DNA of 5,120 bases, taken from Caldimonas sp. GTDB lineage: Bacteria; Pseudomonadota; Gammaproteobacteria; Burkholderiales; Burkholderiaceae_C. A program made the translations under genes and the position numbers. The notes below the pieces were generated by a model. The model saw only the letters and a program-made list of their open reading frames with translations. It did no database searches and was not told the DNA's origin. Shown here piece by piece: positions 1 through 4,830 of the stretch (its first letter is position 1; each line of letters starts with the position of its first letter). The stretch lies in assembly GCA_030150305.1 (NCBI GenBank), contig JASLGD010000116.1, positions 1 to 5,120 on the forward strand. The letters are read 5' to 3'.

Positions 1-479
1 TGTACATCACCCAAGTGGGCGCGGCCACCGAGATGGGGCGTTACGGCAGCCTCACAGACGATCTGTCGGTCAGCGCCCCGAAGTTCGAGCACGCTGTGCG
101 CAGCTTGGCTCGCGGCACAGTGCATGGCGACGAGGCGTTCGGCTTGCGCAGCCTGGTCGTGTTCTGCGTGGCCGAAGCGCTGCGCTTCGACGGCCTGGCT
201 CACGAAATCGGCTTCGCGCTGCGCACAGTAAGCGTGGCGGGAGGCGCCAAGGCGATGCCCTTGGCACGATGGTGGCCCATCGTGCATGCGTGGGGCCAGG
301 CGTGCGACGCGGTGTGGGCAGGGCTCGGCGTCGAGCTTCGCCGTGCGTCGCTGCTGCCGGCGGCTGCACGCAACGGCGAGGACCGCACCCGGTCAGCTCG
401 CGTCACGTACGAGCACATGAGCGGCGCCCTGCTCGAGGCCGCGAAGGGCGCCGCTGTGCTGAAGCGACCCGCGAATTGA
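1..479 (+). CDS. Ribosome-inactivating-protein (Shiga/ricin A-chain-like) domain, C-terminal part, 5' end outside window
   Basis: The frame is open from the left edge (first full codon at 3) to a TGA at 477-479, giving 158 visible residues, numbered here from that codon. The pattern matches the RIP family, rRNA N-glycosylases that remove one adenine from the sarcin-ricin loop of large-subunit rRNA. Visible family residues are Tyr14 in GRYGSL, aligning with the second active-site Tyr (Shiga Tyr114, ricin Tyr123); Glu58 and Arg61 in AEALRF, identical to the Shiga toxin A hexamer; Trp97 in AWGQACDAV, like ricin SWGRLSTAI; and GED at 125-127 followed by R-x-R and Y-x-x-M-S, like Shiga GED...RIS-F-NNIS. 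Glu-to-Trp spacing is 39 residues, against about 34-36 in the known toxins. The N-terminal half with the first active-site Tyr must lie upstream. A GTG at 15 is the first start-like codon but would delete half of the fold, so I do not use it. The protein ends soon after the last helix, without a B-chain. Activity and target are inferred. Confidence 0.72.
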   Translation, partial: YITQVGAATEMGRYGSLTDDLSVSAPKFEHAVRSLARGTVHGDEAFGLRSLVVFCVAEALRFDGLAHEIGFALRTVSVAGGAKAMPLARWWPIVHAWGQACDAVWAGLGVELRRASLLPAAARNGEDRTRSARVTYEHMSGALLEAAKGAAVLKRPAN

Positions 480-704
480 TCTGACAGGCCACGGCGCAGC
501 CCCTCTTCTCCCTGACTCGCATGGCACGTAGATCACGGCCATCGCCGACACACTCGGTTGCGCTTTGTCGCTGAAATCCGCTTTTCACCGAATTCGGCGT
601 CGGCTTTCGGCAGGAGCTGACGCTCAGCGCACTCAGCCCGTGTGACCGCAGTCAGTCTGCAGCGGTGACTGGCCCTAACCAGCGGACAGCGGGAGCGCAG
701 CGGT
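480..704. other. Non-coding gap between two convergent genes
   Basis: No supportable gene lies between the RIP-like gene and the convergent HTH gene. Short inverted repeats are present: GCTGA/TCAGC at 616-620 and 624-628, and CAGTCA/TGACTG at 649-654 and 666-671. None is followed by a T-run, so no standard terminator can be called for either gene. The stretch has no Shine-Dalgarno plus start plus long frame that would indicate an immunity gene or a toxin B subunit. Confidence 0.6.
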
Positions 705-1148
705 CTAGGCAGCCTGCTTGACTTGCTCGAGATGCGCGGAGGTTTCCTTCTTTCCGACCGTCCGCAACGCGACAAGCGTCGGCAGGAACTTCCGATTCGG
801 TCGCGCCTTGCCGCTCTCCCAGTTGTAGATGGTCTGTCCGGAAACGCCGAGCAGCAAGCCAAGATCGTTGGCCGACAGACCGAGTCGCTTGCGGTGGCCG
901 ATCAAACCCTTGGCACTGAAGCGCATGCCTTCCGGAATCGACTCGTCATTGGCAGCCGGTGCTGCACGAGGCGCACTCTTCGCGCTGACTCGAAGCCGAC
1001 GCTCGGCTTCCGCAACCCGCCGCTTCAAGGCTGCGATCTCAGCCCGATAAGTCGCGGACGCCTTCTTCAACGCAGCTGTTTCACTACGCAGCTCCTTTCG
1101 GGCGACGCGGGCAATTTCCTGTTTGAGCACTGATGCGATGTTTGGCAT
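705..1148 (-). CDS. Helix-turn-helix (XRE-like) DNA-binding protein with N-terminal coiled coil
   Basis: This is a predicted 147-residue cytoplasmic DNA-binding protein. Residues about 8-55 are rich in Lys, Arg, Glu and Ala with heptad-like spacing (KQEIARVARKEL, then AALKKASATYRAEIAALKRR), suggesting a coiled coil for dimerisation. A basic, Ala/Pro-rich linker follows at 56-70. Residues about 78-130 form a helix-turn-helix of the lambda-Cro/XRE type: LSANDLGLLLGVSGQTIYNW, with recognition helix around GQTIYNWE and the typical S-G-K-A-R-P turn. The frame stays open to 1400, but the ATG at 1148 (MPNIAS) is preferred because the homologous start is familiar from Burkholderiales and a GGGAA-type Shine-Dalgarno sequence lies just upstream; the upstream extension looks like translated intergenic DNA. 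The target genes are unknown. It is divergent from the DUF1348 gene, so autoregulation or control of that neighbour is possible but not shown. Confidence 0.85.
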   Translation of the reverse strand: MPNIASVLKQEIARVARKELRSETAALKKASATYRAEIAALKRRVAEAERRLRVSAKSAPRAAPAANDESIPEGMRFSAKGLIGHRKRLGLSANDLGLLLGVSGQTIYNWESGKARPNRKFLPTLVALRTVGKKETSAHLEQVKQAA

Positions 1149-1378
1149 CGGCGGTTCCCGTAACGACGATGGAAGCGATCCTAAACGCTTCATAGAAGCC
1201 GAAAGATGCCCGTTTGCAAAGCCCTTCACGCTTCGCTCGAAACGAAGAGCGCTGCATCCCATCGCCTTTCTCGGCCGAGAAGCGTCACTGACGGCGGTCC
1301 GCTTTCGGGAGCGCTGTCGGGACATCTTGTCGGCCGCGGGCAACAGAGTTACCGTTGCGGTGCCCAGCGGAGCGACAC
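1149..1378. promoter_or_regulatory. Divergent intergenic region between HTH and DUF1348 genes
   Basis: This 230-base space must hold the promoters of both divergent genes. It contains a perfect palindrome at 1268-1281, an imperfect hairpin CGCTTCG/CGAAGaGCG at 1229-1235 and 1243-1251, and a small TTTGCAAA palindrome at 1213-1220. I see no convincing -35/-10 pair on either strand. Confidence 0.45.
1268..1281. repeat. Perfect 14-bp palindrome, candidate operator
   Basis: TTCTCGGCCGAGAA reads identically on both strands. It lies 119 bases upstream of the HTH start codon and 97 bases upstream of the DUF1348 start codon, where a dimeric repressor could act on both. Its symmetry is seen directly; the operator role is inferred. 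Confidence 0.35.
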
Positions 1379-1858
1379 ATGAGCGACACCGAGCAGCCAC
1401 GCGCCCCGTTGCCTCCTTTCGACACCGATAGCGCGGCGCAGAAGGTCAGGATGGCCGAGGACGCGTGGAACACGCGCGATCCGCAGCGCGTTGCGATGGC
1501 TTACTCGCCCGAAAGCGAATGGCGAAACCGAGCCGAGTTCTTCTCCGGCCGCGATGCGATTAGAGCCTTTCTCGTCCGCAAGTGGAACCGCGAGCTCGAC
1601 TACCGGCTCATCAAGGAACTTTGGGCGTGCCAGGGGAACCGCATCGCTGTCCGTTTCGCGTACGAGTGGCACGATGACGCGGGCAGCTGGTTCCGCTCGT
1701 ACGGCAACGAGAACTGGGAATTCGACGAGCGCGGCTTCATGCGGCGGCGCATCGCCAGCATCAACGACCTGCCGATCGCGCAGTCAGAGCGCAAGTACCA
1801 CTGGCCGCTCGGTCGGCGTCCCGACGACTACCCGGGACTGTCGGCGCTCGGCCTCTAG
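1379..1858 (+). CDS. DUF1348 / nuclear transport factor 2 (NTF2)-like family protein
   Basis: The product is a 159-residue soluble protein of the DUF1348 group in the NTF2/SnoaL-like superfamily, cone-shaped alpha+beta folds that often bind small ligands or act as small enzymes. No reaction is established for this group as far as I know. The family pattern runs the full length: AQKVRMAEDAWNTRDP (20-35), the acid/aromatic segment SEWRNRAEFFSGRDAI (46-61), FLVRKWNRELDYRLIKELW (64-82), RIAVRFAYEWHDD (88-100), WFRSYGNENWEFDERG (104-119), and the C-terminal HWPLGRRPDDYPGLSALGL. The length is normal for the family and nothing is truncated. The ATG at 1379 is chosen because GGAG at 1369-1372 lies six bases upstream; an in-frame start at 1355 lacks this and adds eight atypical residues. 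It appears to be transcribed alone, divergent from the HTH gene. Confidence 0.92.
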   Translation: MSDTEQPRAPLPPFDTDSAAQKVRMAEDAWNTRDPQRVAMAYSPESEWRNRAEFFSGRDAIRAFLVRKWNRELDYRLIKELWACQGNRIAVRFAYEWHDDAGSWFRSYGNENWEFDERGFMRRRIASINDLPIAQSERKYHWPLGRRPDDYPGLSALGL

Positions 1859-2034
1859 CGACAGCGACCTTGCGAGGCGCCGAGCGTGCGCACAGAGACT
1901 TCCTGGCGCCGGCCGGCTCGGTCACAAGAGGTCGCCCTCTTCCACGAGTGGGCGCTCGGTGGCGCATGATGCGGCCCCACCACCGGAGCTCTTAACCAGA
2001 CGGCCGACCACCTCCGGCCGCTCAACCGTCGAAC
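1859..2034. other. Non-coding gap before the zinc-ribbon gene
   Basis: This stretch holds no supportable gene. No hairpin with a T-run follows the DUF1348 stop codon, and no clear promoter precedes the zinc-ribbon gene. The frames that cross it are overhangs of genes read out of phase. Confidence 0.5.
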
Positions 2035-2310
2035 GTGTCCGTGGAAGTCGCGATCAAGTTCAAATTGGCACCCGAAGCGGAGCCCGCGATGGAGGTTGTC
2101 TGCCCTGGGTGCGGACGACCGTGGGACGTCAAACGGTCGCAGCTGAGGGACGTGACGGACCTGGCTTGTCCGTCCTGCGGCGCGATACATCCACTGCGGC
2201 GGCAGGAAGTGCTCGACGCCTTGCAGCACCTGCTCGACGCGTTTTGGCAGGAAGCCGGGGGCGAAGTCAGGCGGCGTGAGTCCGCCGCAACTCGCCGAGG
2301 TCGAGTCTAG
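2035..2310 (+). CDS. Small zinc-ribbon protein of unknown function
   Basis: The 91-residue product has two Cys pairs, C23-P-G-C26-G and C45-P-S-C48-G, spaced as in a treble-clef/zinc-ribbon knuckle pair, with a Trp and a Leu (GRPWDVKRSQL) between them as in MJ0042-type fingers. A single Zn(II) bound by four Cys is expected. After the ribbon comes a helical segment (RRQEVLDALQHLLDAFWQEA) and a basic Arg-rich tail, which might contact nucleic acid or a partner protein; that is inference. The start is uncertain: GTG at 2035 gives the full length with coding-like third positions but no strong Shine-Dalgarno sequence, while ATG at 2089 has GGAG at 2079-2082, six bases upstream, and would leave a 73-residue protein that still keeps all four Cys. 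It is probably co-transcribed with the 62-residue gene that begins three bases after its stop. Confidence 0.72.
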   Translation: MSVEVAIKFKLAPEAEPAMEVVCPGCGRPWDVKRSQLRDVTDLACPSCGAIHPLRRQEVLDALQHLLDAFWQEAGGEVRRRESAATRRGRV

Positions 2311-2313
2311 GTC

Positions 2314-2502
2314 ATGGACCACGAGGCTCTCGTCGGCAAGTACCTACGCCTGCGCCAAGAGCTGACCGCGTCGAGCGCAGCTGACCATCGCAGCCGGGTG
2401 CTCAGCGACATGAAGACGCTTGAGCTGCAGCTTGCGCGTTCAGACGTGCGCCAGTTTGCAGATACCGAACCCCTGGCGGTGGACGAGACGTTGCCGCGGT
2501 AG
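2314..2502 (+). CDS. Small hypothetical helical protein
   Basis: The 62-residue product is not recognised. It is predicted to be largely alpha-helical and soluble: HEALVGKYLRLRQEL, then SRVLSDMKTLELQLARSDV, with Leu repeats that could form a short coiled coil, followed by an acidic tail. It has no Cys, no membrane segment and no signal peptide. The ATG at 2314 follows the zinc-ribbon stop codon by three bases, which suggests translational coupling in a two-gene unit; its own Shine-Dalgarno sequence is weak. The third-position GC bias is consistent with a real gene, but the short length leaves some doubt. Confidence 0.6.
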   Translation: MDHEALVGKYLRLRQELTASSAADHRSRVLSDMKTLELQLARSDVRQFADTEPLAVDETLPR

Positions 2503-2505
2503 CGA

Positions 2506-2527
2506 GCTGTCGCCGTTGCGTGACAGC
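2506..2527. terminator. Stem-loop between convergent genes, possible terminator without T-run
   Basis: GCTGTCGC at 2506-2513 pairs with GTGACAGC at 2520-2527 over 8 bp (one G-T pair) around a 6-base loop. It starts three bases after the stop of the 62-residue gene and lies 43 bases beyond the stop of the convergent hydrolase. Neither strand has a T-run after it, so any terminator role is tentative. Confidence 0.3.
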
Positions 2528-2569
2528 CTCCATGGCATGCATCTTCGGCGCTTGGCGTCGGTCGCGGGC

Positions 2570-3808
2570 TCAACGGAGCCAACCACACAACAGTCCGTAC
2601 ACCTCGGCGCTGGATAGCAGATCCAGGTGATCCGTCTCGAAGACCACCGCCTGGCGGTCCCGGACGAAGCCGAGTCGGCGATCCGGCTCGGGGTGCTGGC
2701 CGAGCGCGCTCGCGACGGGCACCAGTCCGTCGCCGAGCAGCCTCGACTTCGGGCTCTGCGCCGCCGCACCCACGCTGCCAGCAATGGCGTAACAGCGGGT
2801 CCGGTCCGGCAGGCTCACCTGCGCGCACCGGTGCGTGCCGTCGTCAGCGGCCGGCGCGCTCACGATATTGCCCAGTCGCAAGTCGTTGAGACCGGCGCTG
2901 CGCAGCTTGCCGACGCGGGCGAGCGGCGCGGCGTAGGGGACCGCGCCGAGCAGACGGTCGATGCCATGGCCCGCACGCTCGAGCGGTGCACCCTGATGCG
3001 GCGTGCCGAGGCAGATCAGATCGTCAACGCGAGACGGCCAGCGCAGCGGGTCGCGCTGGATCCGCGCGCCGTGATGAATGGCGCTGCGGACCACCAGACC
3101 GCCCATGCTGTGAGCCAGCATCGACAGGCGTTGGATCGGCATGGGCCAGGCGTCGTACAGACGCTCCATCAGCTGCGCGAGGATGCGGCCATTGGTCGAC
3201 ACACTGAGGCCGCTGTTGTAGTGGAGATAGACCGGGGTATAGCCAAGCTCTCGCGCCAGCGATTCACCGTGATCATGGCCCGCGCGCTGCCACTGCAGAT
3301 CGTTCATGCACAGTCCGTGCAGCATCACGAGCAGCCTCGGTGTCGCCCTGTGCAAACCGGAACGCATCGCGACCCGTTCGAGGAGCATCGGCCGGCCGGA
3401 GCGGCGAAACGCCATCGTGATCGCCAACGGGTTGCCTGTCGCGGCCAAGTAGTCGCCGAGCACGCCGTTGAGCGCTGCGACGACAGCCTCGCGCTCCGGA
3501 CGAGGAGGCAGGCGCGAGTCCGGTGCCGCCAAGGCAGGACGTAGCAACCCCAGCAAGACCTCGGCGCTGCCGCCTGTCAGTCGCGTCACGCCGCGCACCG
3601 TCTTGTACACGAGCCCGGTGCGACCTCGGGTCACTTCATCCGCGTCGACCGCCTCGACGGCGCCTTGCAGCCGCCGCCCGCTCGCGATGCCCGCATGCAT
3701 CGCTTCGACGAGACTCGCCAGCCCGGCCACTGCGTCGGCGGTCAGGCGGGCGGCGCCGCGCAGATCGGCGGCCTGCAGCAGCGGCTGGGTCATCGTTGAG
3801 TGTGGCAC
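2570..3808 (-). CDS. Alpha/beta-hydrolase (lipase/esterase, PGAP1-like type)
   Basis: A predicted serine hydrolase of 412 residues acting on ester bonds of unknown substrates. The C-terminal two thirds carry the full fold: strand plus oxyanion-hole segment RLLVMLHGLCMND (158-170), nucleophile elbow AHSMGG with Ser234, LGTPHQGAPLERAGHGID (267-284) as in PGAP1-like lipases, the probable acid Asp360 in GDGLVPVASA, and the probable catalytic His394 in ETDHLDLLSS. Residues 1-145 form an N-terminal region with amphipathic helical segments (LRGAARLTADAVAGLASLVEAMHAGI) and no catalytic motif. No signal peptide or transmembrane helix is evident, so a cytoplasmic location is likely. The GTG at 3808 is chosen because AGAGG (complement of 3815-3819) lies six bases upstream; the ATG at 3793 has no such site. 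It stands alone, divergent from the cold-shock gene and convergent with the small-gene pair. A role on lipids or polyhydroxyalkanoate is conceivable but unsupported here. Confidence 0.9.
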   Translation of the reverse strand: MPHSTMTQPLLQAADLRGAARLTADAVAGLASLVEAMHAGIASGRRLQGAVEAVDADEVTRGRTGLVYKTVRGVTRLTGGSAEVLLGLLRPALAAPDSRLPPRPEREAVVAALNGVLGDYLAATGNPLAITMAFRRSGRPMLLERVAMRSGLHRATPRLLVMLHGLCMNDLQWQRAGHDHGESLARELGYTPVYLHYNSGLSVSTNGRILAQLMERLYDAWPMPIQRLSMLAHSMGGLVVRSAIHHGARIQRDPLRWPSRVDDLICLGTPHQGAPLERAGHGIDRLLGAVPYAAPLARVGKLRSAGLNDLRLGNIVSAPAADDGTHRCAQVSLPDRTRCYAIAGSVGAAAQSPKSRLLGDGLVPVASALGQHPEPDRRLGFVRDRQAVVFETDHLDLLSSAEVYGLLCGWLR

Positions 3809-3814
3809 GAAGGA

Positions 3815-3819
3815 CCTCT
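3815..3819 (-). promoter_or_regulatory. Shine-Dalgarno sequence deciding the GTG start of the hydrolase
   Basis: AGAGG on the minus strand, six bases before the GTG at 3808-3806. The alternative ATG at 3793 has only a poor site, so this element favours the longer protein. Confidence 0.6.
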
Positions 3820-3910
3820 ACGCTGCGATCGTTACGCTGGGAATGGCTGTGCGCCTTGTCGCGGCTGTTCCGCATAAGAATCGCGACGCTCGGCTGGCTT
3901 CGTGTACACT

Positions 3911-4065
3911 GACGTGGCTGACATGCACAAGACCGTTTGCTCGTAGGTCTTTCTTCCCGCTCCGGTGTTCTGCCGGCGGTCGAGTCGAATCCCTTCTTGA
4001 AGATCTTCTTGGCGTTTCATCGCTGGGCGCGCCGTTGCGCCCGGCAACTTCGAAAGGTATTCGAC
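3911..4065 (+). promoter_or_regulatory. Probable long structured leader of the cold-shock gene
   Basis: About 155 bases separate a weak -10-like TACACT (3905-3910, no good -35) from the cold-shock start codon. Long leaders are typical of cspA-type mRNAs. Elements seen are a 10-bp palindrome GAAGATCTTC at 3999-4008 inside a repeated CTTCTTG context, and a strong hairpin at 4022-4045 (GCTGGGCGC with GCGCCCGGC, one T-G pair, 6-base loop) that ends seven bases before the Shine-Dalgarno AAAGG at 4053-4057. A shorter competing hairpin, GTTGC/GCAAC at 4034-4038 and 4044-4048, cannot form at the same time. The transcription start is not fixed by the sequence. Confidence 0.45.
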
Positions 4066-4278
4066 ATGACGACTCAAACCGGCACCGTGAAGTGGTTCAA
4101 CGAAGGCAAGGGCTTCGGCTTCATCGCCCCCGACGACGGAGGCAAGGACCTCTTCGCGCACTTCAAGGAAATCCAGGGCAGCGGCTTCAAGACGCTGACG
4201 GAGAACCAGCGAGTGGAGTTCGAGGTGACGCAGGGCCAGAAGGGCCCGCAGGCGTCACGGATTCGCAGCGTCGGCTGA
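4066..4278 (+). CDS. Cold-shock protein (CspA family)
   Basis: A complete 70-residue cold-shock-domain protein, the usual length. It is a five-stranded OB-fold that binds single-stranded RNA and DNA, melts RNA secondary structure and can act as a transcription antiterminator. Seen in the sequence are the N-terminal TGTVKWFNEGKGFGFI with RNP1 (KGFGFI, 15-20), RNP2 as DLFAHF (28-33; the more common form is DVFVHF), and the C-terminal ENQRVEFEVTQGQKGPQA. The ATG at 4066 follows AAAGG (4053-4057) by eight bases; the frame is open further upstream to 3937, but that part is leader, not protein. An intrinsic terminator follows at 4327-4352. The variant RNP2 followed by KEIQGSGFKTL is typical of Burkholderiales paralogues. 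The family usually has several copies per genome, so cold induction of this copy is likely but not certain. Confidence 0.97.
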   Translation: MTTQTGTVKWFNEGKGFGFIAPDDGGKDLFAHFKEIQGSGFKTLTENQRVEFEVTQGQKGPQASRIRSVG

Positions 4279-4326
4279 CGCTCACGCACTCTGCCGATGT
4301 CGGGCCAGCCCTGACGTCGTTCGACG

Positions 4327-4352
4327 AAAGCGCGGCTGGTCCGCGCTTTTTT
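4327..4352 (+). terminator. Rho-independent terminator after the cold-shock gene
   Basis: AAAGCGCGG (4327-4335) pairs perfectly with CCGCGCTTT (4341-4349) around a 5-base loop, and a run of six T ends at 4352. It begins 49 bases after the cold-shock stop codon. Confidence 0.93.
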
Positions 4353-4361
4353 CATCTCGGC

Positions 4362-4367
4362 AAAGGA
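4362..4367 (+). promoter_or_regulatory. Shine-Dalgarno sequence deciding the start of the small gene
   Basis: AAAGGA lies five bases before the ATG at 4373. The other in-frame ATG at 4367 overlaps this element and so cannot use it. Confidence 0.75.
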
Positions 4368-4372
4368 TGACC

Positions 4373-4657
4373 ATGAAGAACCTACAGGAAGCCACCGAGC
4401 GCATCTGCGAGCTGAAGGGGAGCTTGATCGCGCTCGATGCCCTCATCCCGGCGCTCATCGAGGCGCTGCCTGCATCGCCGCGCGCCGCGCTGTGGGAGTC
4501 CTTCGATGCCCGTGCCGAAGCGGCGCGCACGATCCTATTGCACGCCGACGTCTCAGACGTCGTCCTCGCGACGTTCGAGCGGGACGTCGCACGCCATCGC
4601 GCCGTGCTCCACGGTTGCGCGGCACTTGACGAGGTCGCGAGGAACGCACGCGTCTGA
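4373..4657 (+). CDS. Small conserved-looking helical protein, unknown function
   Basis: The product has 94 residues from the ATG at 4373. It begins KNLQEATERICELKGSLIAL and appears entirely alpha-helical, with LDALIPALIEALP, a short turn (ASPRAALWESFDARAEAA), RTILLHADVSDVVLATFERD and a final helix ending near HGCAALDEVA. It is acidic and Leu/Ala-rich, with no signal peptide or membrane segment; two Cys are present (positions 11 and 83) without a metal motif. I have the impression of a recurrent Burkholderiales hypothetical protein but cannot name a family or function. It follows the cold-shock gene on the same strand, with a strong terminator between them, so expression needs read-through or a promoter within the cold-shock gene; no promoter is obvious in the 20 bases between terminator and start. 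Confidence 0.82.
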   Translation: MKNLQEATERICELKGSLIALDALIPALIEALPASPRAALWESFDARAEAARTILLHADVSDVVLATFERDVARHRAVLHGCAALDEVARNARV

Positions 4658-4676
4658 CCCCTGCGTCTGACGCGTG
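4647..4676 (+). terminator. Strong hairpin over the stop codon, possible terminator without T-run
   Basis: CACGCGTCTGAC (4647-4658) pairs with GTCTGACGCGTG (4665-4676) over 12 positions with one T-T mismatch and a 6-base loop. It includes the TGA at 4655-4657. No T-run follows; a role in 3'-end protection or pausing is possible. Confidence 0.4.
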
Positions 4677-4830
4677 GTCGGCGTCGGATGCTCGATCCAG
4701 TTCTTCGCCGGATCGTCAGCTTTCGGGCCAGACATGCGAGTCAATGAATGTCGCTGATGGGTCGACTGCCGGCACGGCCGCCGCGTCGAGGTGCACGGGA
4801 AGTAGTTCGTGCCCGCAGCTCACGCCGCAG

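Noticed and set aside
15..479. GTG at 15 as the true start of the RIP-like gene
   Set aside because: It would begin the protein a few residues before the second active-site Tyr and remove the N-terminal half of the fold; the frame is open to the window edge.
1985..2030. tRNA-like string (complement resembles CTGGTTAAGAGC of a D-arm)
   Set aside because: No matching acceptor stem, anticodon arm or T-loop could be found around it; the similarity is limited to about a dozen bases.
1491..2279. 262-codon + strand frame crossing the DUF1348 and zinc-ribbon genes
   Set aside because: Ser/Arg/Thr-rich low-complexity translation that is out of phase with two better-supported genes.
1855..2322. 155-codon - strand frame opposite the zinc-ribbon gene
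   Set aside because: No domain, no Shine-Dalgarno sequence, and it covers a gene with four ordered Cys on the other strand.
2627..3544. Long + strand open frame (305 codons) opposite the hydrolase gene
   Set aside because: It is the antisense shadow of a hydrolase with complete catalytic motifs; the translation shows no recognisable domain and is skewed to Arg, His, Gln and Ala as expected from antisense GC-rich coding DNA.
3468..4370. 300-codon + strand frame overlapping the cold-shock gene in another phase
   Set aside because: It spans the hydrolase antisense strand, the leader, the cold-shock gene and the terminator, which is not compatible with a real gene.
603..4726. GCTTTCGG repeated in three gaps (603-610, 1301-1308, 4719-4726)
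   Set aside because: The match is only eight bases, flanks differ, and the complement also occurs inside the DUF1348 gene near 1508, so a dispersed repeat family is not supported.
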